A stretch of DNA of 64,000 nucleotides, from NCBI GenBank assembly GCA_018829205.1, contig JAHJUE010000019.1, positions 62,001-126,000 of the forward strand, read 5' to 3'. This DNA comes from Bacteroidota bacterium (GTDB lineage Bacteria; Bacteroidota; Ignavibacteria; Ignavibacteriales; Melioribacteraceae). The translations under genes and the position numbers were made by a program. Of this stretch, positions 8,281 to 14,461 are shown piece by piece. The first letter of the stretch is position 1; the number at the start of each line of letters is the position of its first letter. Under the pieces are notes generated by a model. It made no database searches and had not been told where the DNA came from. It saw only the letters and a list, made by a program, of their open reading frames with translations.

Positions 8281-8541
8281 AAAAACATATTTTGCCCGCT
8301 TAAATACTTCTTTGCGAAAGAATGTCAGGTTGCGGTGATGGTGTAAGTAAACTTGATAATGCAAGGCAAGGGCGAAGCAGCGTTAAGAAAAGGGCGAAAG
8401 TTTTTGCCCGCTAATATTGATAACACTATGGTAAAAACTTTTGTCCCTTTTTAGCTGCTTCGTTTATATACCCTTGCCCCGATTGATTACAAAGATTCGA
8501 ATAACACTAAGCTTTAAAAAAAGCGGGCGAAATATATTTTT
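8281..8541. repeat. Nested long inverted repeat (about 260 bp)
   Basis: Outer arms 8281-8301 and 8521-8541 match at 19 of 21 positions as inverted copies (both contain GCCCGCTT/AAGCGGGC). Inner arms 8363-8410 and 8430-8480 are a longer imperfect inverted pair sharing GGCAAGGG, CGAAGCAGC and AAAAGTTTTT blocks. The region has no coding potential. It could be a miniature mobile element, a structured RNA or a cruciform. Confidence 0.6.
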
Positions 8542-8547
8542 ACAAAT

Positions 8548-8643
8548 GTTAGGTTCGGTTTAACAAATAATGTGTTTGGAATTCCTCATGTAGTTATGGA
8601 ACGACAGAGACATAGCTACATTCATTGACGCTAAATGTTAGGT
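8548..8643 (+). other. attC-like dyad (integron-cassette recombination site candidate)
   Basis: GTTTAAC (8558-8564) fits the inverse core RYYYAAC and GTTAGGT (8637-8643) fits the core GTTRRRY. Between them ATGTAGTTATG (8588-8598) pairs fully with CATAGCTACAT (8611-8621). A second GTTAGGT occurs at 8548-8554, 89 bp earlier. Arm spacings are unequal and no integron integrase is present in the window, so this is a candidate only. Nothing coding is seen from 8644 to 8803. Confidence 0.3.
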
Positions 8644-8803
8644 GTTATGATAGCCTTGTTGAATGAGTGTAGTAACCGGCTATCTTGAATGAAACGAATA
8701 TGATTTTGCTATTGACAAACCATCGGGATGCAGTTAACTAAACGAATGAAATAGGGCGAAGGAATCGGCAGCACTACAAATGAAATGATTGAGTGATAAT
8801 AAA

Positions 8804-8827
8804 AAGTCCCGAAAAGAATCGGGACTT
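8804..8827 (-). terminator. Terminator of the gene at 8885-9568
   Basis: On the minus strand AAGTCCCGA and TCGGGACTT form a 9-bp stem with a six-base loop, followed by a run of T. It lies 58 bp past the stop codon at 8885. Confidence 0.85.
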
Positions 8828-8884
8828 CTGGAAGGATTCCGCTTTTGTAAAACTACAGCGGATAATTGTTGTCAATACTAAAGA

Positions 8885-9568
8885 CTATGTGTTTTTAGTA
8901 TAGGTTGCAGAATACTGAACTACCTTTCCATCGGCATCTTTAGATGCAGCAATAAAGTATAAAATTGAGTTCTGGTATTTAGCTGCTACAGCTTGCTGTA
9001 ATACATTCAGTGCAATATCAACAGTGAACGGCTGTGTGAAATCATAATTCGCCAGTTCTGCACTAAGTGAAGTGATTTGATATGCCGGATCATCGGGATT
9101 AGTAGGGTTGAAGTAGCATAACACTCCATTTGCCGAAAGGTTGATTTCTTCCGCACTAAAAACAGAAGCTGTGTTAAGAGCTAAAAGCTCAACTGAAACA
9201 TTATCAGAATCAACGGTTGCCGATTGCACCGGGAGTGCAAAACCGCCGGGCGTAATAATATTCTGATCTGTGGGCTTTTCTGCTGAAGAATACGCGAAGT
9301 TATTTTTGAAAGCGTAGTTATAAACAGAAATACCGGATGTTTTAACTTTCTTCCATATTTCGTATAAAGCAGAAAGTGAGATCAATGTTTTAACGAAAGT
9401 TGCAGTTGAAGAAAACTTCTTACGAATTTCTACTACGGCAGGATCTTGACTTGCGTTAAAACTGGAAGGCCTTGCAGCAAGGATTGTTCTCCCCTCTATT
9501 GTACGTGCTGAAAGATTACCAAGTCTTCCGCTCAAATTTCCAATTACCGAACCTTTTACTATTGCCAT
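8885..9568 (-). CDS. DUF6266-like protein of unknown function
   Basis: A 227-residue protein beginning MAIVKGSVIGNLSGRLGNLSARTIEGRTILAARPSSF. This resembles the N-terminus of DUF6266 proteins of Bacteroidota (a GxxGxxSGxxGN opening), with a beta-rich C-terminal half. No signal peptide or catalytic motif is seen. An AGAGG site precedes the ATG. It is monocistronic with its own terminator, which is typical of accessory cargo. The function is unknown; a role linked to integrated elements is only a guess. Confidence 0.7.
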   Translation of the reverse strand: MAIVKGSVIGNLSGRLGNLSARTIEGRTILAARPSSFNASQDPAVVEIRKKFSSTATFVKTLISLSALYEIWKKVKTSGISVYNYAFKNNFAYSSAEKPTDQNIITPGGFALPVQSATVDSDNVSVELLALNTASVFSAEEINLSANGVLCYFNPTNPDDPAYQITSLSAELANYDFTQPFTVDIALNVLQQAVAAKYQNSILYFIAASKDADGKVVQYSATYTKNT

Positions 9569-9678
9569 TTTAGTACCTCTTATATTTTGTTATAGTTTGT
9601 GGTTCAATACTAAAAAAGAATGAAGTTTATTACACTGTAAAGATTTGAAAGTGAGGCTATTTAAAGACTTGTTAGATA

Positions 9679-9936
9679 CTAAGAATAGACTACAGGGAAT
9701 TTCGATTTTGAAATTCTTTTTCGGAAAAGAATACTATTAAGCGCTGAATCAGAAAGCGAATATTTATCCATTAAAATTTGGATAGAAGCCTCGGCGGAAA
9801 ATCTATTGCGTAATTCTTTATACTCATTTCTGATTTTAAGATTGCGGAGTTCTGTCTCATCAATAAGTTTTAGTGACCGTAATCTTTGAAAAAGATTTGT
9901 CGATACAATTTCTTTGAGATCAAGTTTGTTATTCAT
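9679..9936 (-). CDS. Small HTH-like protein
   Basis: An 85-residue, highly charged and probably all-helical protein. The segment RNEYKELRNRFSAEASIQILMDKYSLSDSALNSILFRKR reads like a helix-turn-helix of the type found in small regulators on mobile elements (LSDSALNSILF as recognition helix). No strong ribosome site is visible. It could regulate the neighbouring DUF6266-like gene, which is transcribed in the same direction 110 bp downstream. No family name can be assigned. Confidence 0.5.
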   Translation of the reverse strand: MNNKLDLKEIVSTNLFQRLRSLKLIDETELRNLKIRNEYKELRNRFSAEASIQILMDKYSLSDSALNSILFRKRISKSKFPVVYS

Positions 9937-10114
9937 TGAGCAATAAACTCACAGTTACTTCACAGAAAAAATATGAATTGAACAAGTTTGAGACAACAAT
10001 CAATGTTTATGTTTGTTTTGCCTTTGTTTGACATTAGAGTTAATGGAACACAGTTGACACAGACCCGTCTCCCGGACGGGCAGGTTAAACTGATTCACAC
10101 TGATAAATTTTGAT

Positions 10115-10192
10115 TGGACTCATTGGACGGAAATATTAGCGGTTTTAAACTGCGATTGAAAAGAAAGAGAAATTGTGTCCAAAGTGTCCATA
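10115..10192. repeat. Conserved 78-bp dyad, copy A
   Basis: Begins GGACTCATTGGACGGAA and ends GAAATTGTGTCCAAAGTGTCC. The ends are inverted copies of each other and the whole unit is similar, in direct orientation, to 31311-31388 behind the primase gene. The stretch 9937-10616 otherwise contains only a palindrome CCCGTC/GACGGG (10074-10090), two 40-bp direct repeats and an inverted repeat. Confidence 0.55.
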
Positions 10193-10208
10193 CCAATGAA
10201 AGCTGAAT

Positions 10209-10362
10209 GAAGGCGTGTCGAGGAACGAGCCGCCGTAATGAAGCGATGTTCGGCTGAAAATATTATGACAGAATAATCAATGAAAGGTTTTACTGATGTC
10301 TTTTCGCCAATGTAAGCGAAACGAAGGTGTGTTCCCGAAGGGGCGACCGTAGTGGAGCGATG
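10209..10362 (+). repeat. Two 40-bp direct repeats
   Basis: Units at 10209-10248 and 10323-10362 share GAAGG(C/T)GTGT, then GCGACCG/GCCGCCG-TA and GAAGCGATG/GGAGCGATG blocks at about 75% identity, 114 bp apart. They look like degenerate copies of a GC-rich intergenic repeat. Confidence 0.5.
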
Positions 10363-10388
10363 ATTAACTGAATATGTAAGGTGCCGAG

Positions 10389-10478
10389 TTTACATAAGGC
10401 GACATTATGCGACTTCGATAGAACTACAAATGTTCGTTGGGACTGCCAAAGTTAGTTGCATAATGTTTCTTATGTAAA
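10389..10478. repeat. Inverted repeat, 21-bp arms
   Basis: TTTACATAAG followed by ACATTATGC (10389-10410) is mirrored by GCATAATGT then CTTATGTAAA (10458-10478), with two or three unpaired bases between blocks and a 47-bp loop. Interrupted arms like these resemble recombination-site or structured-RNA dyads. Confidence 0.55.
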
Positions 10479-10616
10479 TCTGGCTGTCCCATTTCTTTTG
10501 ATGAGCTGAGACCTCACTTGTTTTGTTGCTTAACACATAAAGATTTTTCTCTTGTTTGAGGAAAGAGGTTTGTGTTGATGAGGATTTAAAGAACCGATAT
10601 GAGTTTAACAATTAAT

Positions 10617-11576
10617 TTATTGAATCAATTTTATTAATTCTTTAAAACTGCCGGATACTTTTTCTTCATCGGGTATTTCGTTATACGCAAGCGCTGAAAG
10701 TTCTCTCTTATATGTTTCTTTTAATTGCTGCCAGATGTTCGTAAAATCTGTTATTAATGGTGATTCATTTAGTTTTTTTGATTTCCAGTTTTCGGGCTCG
10801 TCAAATAAATTTTTGTCATGTTCCAATATTTCATCAAATCTTTTTTTGAAGTCTTTAGATTTAATAAACTCATTACATTCGGCATCATTCAATAAATAAT
10901 ATAAATCATAGAAGTGTCTAATTTTAGAAGAGATGCTTAACACTGTTTCTTCAGCAAATGAAAATCTTATTAATGAAACTAATTTTTCCAGTAGGGTTTG
11001 TTCTTTTTTCAAAACATTTATTGTGAACGGCTGTAATACATATTCTTCTATATATTTTTCATTATTTGTTGCTTTCAAAAAATCATATATAAAACTTTTT
11101 ATTGTGCATTGCTGATAAGGGAAAGGATTTGCAAATGAATTTATTTCAACTATGAGTCTATTGTTTTTATTTTCCGAATCTATACTTGAATACTCAAATA
11201 CCGATTTACGAAACCTAGAACCCTTGCTGGTTACTCCTTCCAAATCGACTTCATTAAGTTCAGTTGTGATTCCTTTTTCAACCTCTCTTATTATATTTTT
11301 TACTTGATTCCCGGATTTATCTTCTGTGTTTGTTATTGCAATATCAACATCTTCAGAAAAACGATTGATTAAATCAAAACCTTTGGAAAGTGATGTACCG
11401 CCTTTGAATACCGTTTCACTTGCATAATCAGTTTTGGATAATCTGTTTAGCACAAGTGTAATCCAGTAATCTTTTTCAACAAACACTTGGTTTATATTTA
11501 GATGTTCAGAAGCCGCTCTGATTGTGTCGCTAAAAAATTTTTTATCGGCAGTGTGTAATTTCATTTGATGTTCCAT
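10617..11576 (-). CDS. AbiEii/AbiGii-family nucleotidyltransferase toxin
   Basis: A 319-residue protein of the AbiE type IV toxin-antitoxin group. The nucleotidyltransferase signature is visible as FKGGTSLSKGFDLINRFSEDVDIAIT (GG[TS]xLxK, then SxDxD), around residues 58-84. AbiEii enzymes transfer nucleotides (for MenT homologues, to tRNA acceptor ends), halting growth upon phage infection. Its start overlaps the end of the AbiEi-like gene by 16 bp, so translation is probably coupled. Two Met codons (11576 and 11564) could serve as start. Confidence 0.88.
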   Translation of the reverse strand: MEHQMKLHTADKKFFSDTIRAASEHLNINQVFVEKDYWITLVLNRLSKTDYASETVFKGGTSLSKGFDLINRFSEDVDIAITNTEDKSGNQVKNIIREVEKGITTELNEVDLEGVTSKGSRFRKSVFEYSSIDSENKNNRLIVEINSFANPFPYQQCTIKSFIYDFLKATNNEKYIEEYVLQPFTINVLKKEQTLLEKLVSLIRFSFAEETVLSISSKIRHFYDLYYLLNDAECNEFIKSKDFKKRFDEILEHDKNLFDEPENWKSKKLNESPLITDFTNIWQQLKETYKRELSALAYNEIPDEEKVSGSFKELIKLIQ

Positions 11577-12373
11577 TTGTTAATTGAAGAAAGAACTTTG
11601 CCCGCGCCGGGTATTTTATATGTTGTAATAGGATTTAATGATTTATAAAGAGGTTCAGTAAGATAGGTATTCTCTCCCGACAGGTCGGTATCCCGAAGGG
11701 CCGGGACAAGTTTTCCGCTTCGCTTCAATATTTCTTCAAGCAAGGCTCCGAGCAATGCTCTTGCAACAGGTGGATATTTTAATGCTAAGCGCACCAAGGT
11801 TGCTTTATCCTTCTCGGATAAATCTTTAATAATCTTTATTAACCTTTCGCATGTAGAACTAATTGTAGTATCCGGAATTTTTTTTATATAACGAATTGAA
11901 TCCAGGATTTGAAGTAAGGGAATATTGTCTTTTGTTATATTATTTTTTTGCAGGACAAATGAAATTTTGTATCCGGTCCTTTTGAACGCAGGGCGTACAG
12001 TATTTTTACCGATTTGAATTATATTACTTATCTGGGTCGTCAATCCCAATTGGTTGTATATGCTATACCCGGTTAGATAGCCGGTAATTTTACCGTCTTC
12101 TTCCAACAGGTCCTTTACAATCTGGTAACGATTCGGCTGCAATTTGCCAAAGGCAGATTTTTCGGGTTTATAGAATTTACCTTTCGAAAGCTTGGTTATT
12201 TTGCCGGAAGCAACCATACGGTTAAGTGCTTTAATAACGGCTTCTTTCCCGACAGGTCGGGATTTCCGCTTCGCTCCAATATTTTTCACCTCGTTGATAA
12301 AATCAGTATAAGTGAAAACATAGCCTTTCGGCAACCTATCAACAGAACTTGATATGTATTCAGTGATTTTCAT
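11561..12373 (-). CDS. AbiEi-like antitoxin (DUF6088 type), carrying repeat-derived insertions
   Basis: A 270-residue winged-helix protein (PKGYVFTYTDFINEV, then KALNRMVASGKITKLSKGKFYKP) with the AbiEi C-terminal domain; the cognate partner is the downstream toxin. Two copies of the CCCGACAGGTCGGG palindromic repeat lie inside the reading frame: at about 12249-12290 (peptide KRKSRPVGKEA) and 11687-11730 (peptide SGKLVPALRDTDLSGE). Both keep the frame open and are followed by the same TTTCCGCTTCGCT tail. A dyad upstream at 12403-12432 is the likely self-operator. Confidence 0.85.
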   Translation of the reverse strand: MKITEYISSSVDRLPKGYVFTYTDFINEVKNIGAKRKSRPVGKEAVIKALNRMVASGKITKLSKGKFYKPEKSAFGKLQPNRYQIVKDLLEEDGKITGYLTGYSIYNQLGLTTQISNIIQIGKNTVRPAFKRTGYKISFVLQKNNITKDNIPLLQILDSIRYIKKIPDTTISSTCERLIKIIKDLSEKDKATLVRLALKYPPVARALLGALLEEILKRSGKLVPALRDTDLSGENTYLTEPLYKSLNPITTYKIPGAGKVLSSINKWNIK

Positions 12374-12402
12374 AGCCTATATATACTGAAGATATAAGAT
12401 AA

Positions 12403-12432
12403 TGTCCAGTTTTTTAATTAAAATACTGGACA
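12403..12432. promoter_or_regulatory. Inverted-repeat operator of the AbiE-like operon
   Basis: TGTCCAGT (12403-12410) and ACTGGACA (12425-12432) are perfect 8-bp inverted arms with a 14-bp AT spacer, 30-59 bp upstream of the antitoxin ATG at 12373. AbiEi antitoxins are known to repress their own promoter by binding inverted repeats. Confidence 0.6.
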
Positions 12433-12472
12433 AAGTAATAGAAATAAGTACATAATTTTTCCTAAAGTATCT

Positions 12473-12494
12473 ACTTTTCCTATATAGGAAAAGT
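12473..12494. promoter_or_regulatory. Perfect 22-bp palindrome
   Basis: ACTTTTCC (12473-12480), central TATATA, then GGAAAAGT (12487-12494) form an uninterrupted palindrome between the AbiE operon and the divergent retron operon. It probably is a dimeric repressor site. Confidence 0.5.
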
Positions 12495-12552
12495 GACGCA
12501 AATAAGAAAATAAGTATATTTTTAAGATGATGAACGGCGTTAATTATAAATT

Positions 12553-12696
12553 TTTTCCAGAATAAACACAGAACGAAGATGAAATTGTAAATATTTTCCA
12601 GTATAAGACTATTATTTGTAAAAATTTTCCAGAATAGAGTCTTGGAGTAAATAGAAAAAGAATTTATTAAACTATCAGTTAAAATTTACCAGACGT
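12553..12696 (+). repeat. TTTTCCAG iterons upstream of the retron operon
   Basis: TTTTCCAGAATA at 12553, TTTTCCAGTATA at 12594, TTTTCCAGAATA at 12625 and the weaker TTTACCAGACG at 12685. Start-to-start spacings of 41, 31 and 60 bp are close to whole helical turns (about 4, 3 and 6), so a regulator could bind all on one face, ending just before the promoter at 12699. Confidence 0.5.
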
Positions 12697-12698
12697 AG

Positions 12699-12729
12699 TT
12701 GAACTATTAGTTAATATTTGTTATCTTTG
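12699..12729 (+). promoter_or_regulatory. Bacteroidota-type promoter of the retron operon
   Basis: TTG at 12699-12701 and TATCTTTG at 12722-12729 fit the Bacteroidota TTG-N19-21-TAnnTTTG consensus with a 20-bp spacer. Transcription would begin near 12735 and run through the candidate ncRNA into the three genes. Confidence 0.6.
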
Positions 12730-12734
12730 CACAA

Positions 12735-13010
12735 GTTCTTTGAAAATCTGTAATTGAGATAAGTAGTTATCGCCGAAAAACTGAAGTGTATTAGGTTACA
12801 CAATGGCATAGCCATTTTGTTGTGCGCCCTACGGTATTAACAAGTAAGTATCATTGAGTAATACATATTTATTATAAGTTAGTAATGTATTTATACTACG
12901 ATGACATTATAAGGCGGGCATTTTTTCGAATAAGAAGACTCTTATAAAGAGCTACGACGGACGGCATAATTACTTTCAGGCGGGCGGCAATATTGCCGTC
13001 AAACCTAATT
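12735..13010 (+). ncRNA. Candidate retron ncRNA (msr-msd) or structured leader
   Basis: About 275 noncoding bases lie between the promoter and the first gene. Hairpins are visible: TAGG/CCTA and CACAA/TTGTG enclosing TGGC-ATA-GCCA (12792-12831); ATACAT/ATGTAT with outer AGTAT/ATACT (about 12845-12897); CTCTT-ATA-AAGAG (12939-12951); and CGGCAATATTGCCG (12984-12999), whose right arm can instead pair with GACGGCA at 12960-12966. A retron RT three genes downstream makes msr-msd the leading idea, but I cannot identify the priming G or a convincing a1/a2 pair, so boundaries are approximate. Confidence 0.4.
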
Positions 13011-13025
13011 TTCCAGGAGAAATTT

Positions 13026-13277
13026 ATGGAAAAGAAAAACTCAATTTCAGAGTTGATTGAATCATTTGATTCATTCGTTTCAAGGAACCGTAGTTCTTTT
13101 TCACTAGAAGAGCATAACGTCTTAGAGAATGTAAGGCTAAAGCTGGAAGGACTGAAAGTTCAATATTCTCAAAGCAGCAAATCTCAAAGACGAGCTATCA
13201 TTCAGACTATTGTTACTGAATTGTTGAAAATACTCGCAGATCCCAAAACTTGGAATGATATTAAAAACTTTTTTTAG
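13026..13277 (+). CDS. Small helical protein of the retron operon
   Basis: An 83-residue protein beginning MEKKNSISELIESFDSFVSRN. The ATG at 13026 is chosen over an upstream TTG (12993) because a clear AGGAG lies at the right distance. It is all-helical with a central heptad-like stretch (EEHNVLENVRLKLEGLKVQY) and C-terminal IIQTIVTELLKILADPKTWNDIKNFF, which resembles no family I know. It is followed 37 bp later by the XRE regulator and then the RT. It may be the effector or antitoxin of the system (inference). Confidence 0.65.
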   Translation: MEKKNSISELIESFDSFVSRNRSSFSLEEHNVLENVRLKLEGLKVQYSQSSKSQRRAIIQTIVTELLKILADPKTWNDIKNFF

Positions 13278-13314
13278 TGGAGAGTCTTCTTAATTCTTTT
13301 AATTAGGATTTATT

Positions 13315-13599
13315 ATGAATATTGGAAAAGTTATAAAAGCAATACGCTCGGATAAGAACATAAAACAGAAAGAACTTTCCGAGTCATGTAATATATCAGT
13401 TACTTATCTTTCACAAATTGAAAACAATAAGAAAGAACCGGCCTTATCTACACTCGAAGGAATAAGTAAATATTTAGGGATACCCTTGCCAATTATTTTC
13501 TTTATGTCGTTAGAAGATAATGACATTCCGCCGCACAAAAAAGAATTCTTCAAACATCTGCATCCATCTTTAAATGGTTTAATAAAAGAATTTTTTTAA
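13315..13599 (+). CDS. XRE-family HTH protein of the retron operon
   Basis: A 94-residue protein with a textbook HTH_3 domain in residues 1-65 (IGKVIKAIRSDKNIKQKELSESCNISVTYLSQIENNKKEPALSTLEGISKYLGI), then a short helical tail. The stop codon is one base before the ATG of the RT, so the two are translationally coupled. It may repress the operon through the palindrome or iterons upstream, or be the retron accessory protein; retrons with HTH partners are known. Confidence 0.85.
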   Translation: MNIGKVIKAIRSDKNIKQKELSESCNISVTYLSQIENNKKEPALSTLEGISKYLGIPLPIIFFMSLEDNDIPPHKKEFFKHLHPSLNGLIKEFF

Positions 13600-13600
13600 T

Positions 13601-14446
13601 ATGCTTGCTATAAGAAGTTTAAAGCATCTATACTATTTACTGCAAACAAATAAAAAAGAAATTGAAGAAATCTTATCAAAGATAGATGATTTCTACAAAC
13701 CGTTCCCCAAACCCAAAATGAACAAAGACGGAACGGTTAGAATAAAAAACGGAATTATTGAAACACGCAAAATTTGCCCAAGCATAGGAAGATTAAAAGA
13801 GATACAGAATAGAATAAAGATACAGATACTTAGGAAATATGAATTTCAAGATTTTGTCCAGGGCGGTGTAAAGGGTAAAGATAATATCTCAAACGCTGCC
13901 ATTCATAAAGGGAATAAATATTTTTTTACAACAGACCTTAAAGACTTTTTCCCTTCCGTTAATAATAAGGATGTATATAAAGTGTTTGTTGAAAATGGTT
14001 TTTCTCCGGACGTTAGTTCTATTATTACTAAATTAACAACATATAAGGGTAATGTCCCGCAAGGTATTCCAACAAGTAATTACGTTACTAATTTAGCTGC
14101 GCTACCAATAGACTTAGATTTACTAAAATTATGTGAAGGAAAAGGAATTAAATACACACGGTTTGTAGATGATCTAAGTTTTTCATCAAAAAAAGATTTC
14201 CAGCATTTGTTACCGGAAATTATACACATAATTACATCTAACGGATTGAGAATTAATTATAGAAAAACGAGATACAAAATAGGACCAACTGAAATAACGG
14301 GAATTGAAGTAAGAAATAATATCATAAAAGCCAGTAACAACGTACGTATGAAATATTCAACAGCATCTGATGAAAAAAGAAAACAGAGTTTGAAAAGTTA
14401 TATTGATAGAATTAAAAAAGTATCTCACGGAGAAATAAAAAAATAA
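13601..14446 (+). CDS. Retron-type reverse transcriptase
   Basis: A 281-residue RT. Retron-specific signs are NAAIH (residues 98-102), matching the NAxxH motif immediately before the catalytic TDLKDFFPSV (D112), and EITGIEVRNN (231-240), matching the VTG motif that contacts the msr. PQGIPTSN (153-160) and GLRINYRKTRY (thumb side) also fit. The YADD box is replaced by FVDD (188-191), keeping both Asp. The enzyme would reverse-transcribe a linked structured RNA into msDNA. The 3' end converges with the ATPase gene 15 bp away. Confidence 0.88.
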   Translation: MLAIRSLKHLYYLLQTNKKEIEEILSKIDDFYKPFPKPKMNKDGTVRIKNGIIETRKICPSIGRLKEIQNRIKIQILRKYEFQDFVQGGVKGKDNISNAAIHKGNKYFFTTDLKDFFPSVNNKDVYKVFVENGFSPDVSSIITKLTTYKGNVPQGIPTSNYVTNLAALPIDLDLLKLCEGKGIKYTRFVDDLSFSSKKDFQHLLPEIIHIITSNGLRINYRKTRYKIGPTEITGIEVRNNIIKASNNVRMKYSTASDEKRKQSLKSYIDRIKKVSHGEIKK

Positions 14447-14461
14447 TAATCCTCCCGATTG

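Noticed and set aside
10405-10611. 68-codon minus-strand open frame
   Set aside because: It reads through the inverted repeat 10389-10478, has no recognisable domain and no good ribosome site; explained by the repeat.
12993-13025. TTG start extending the small retron-operon protein by 11 codons
   Set aside because: The TTG lies inside the hairpin CGGCAATATTGCCG, while the ATG at 13026 has a proper AGGAG.
13601-14446. Diversity-generating retroelement or group II intron RT
   Set aside because: NAxxH and ITG motifs are retron-specific, the maturase domain is missing and no template/variable repeat pair was seen.
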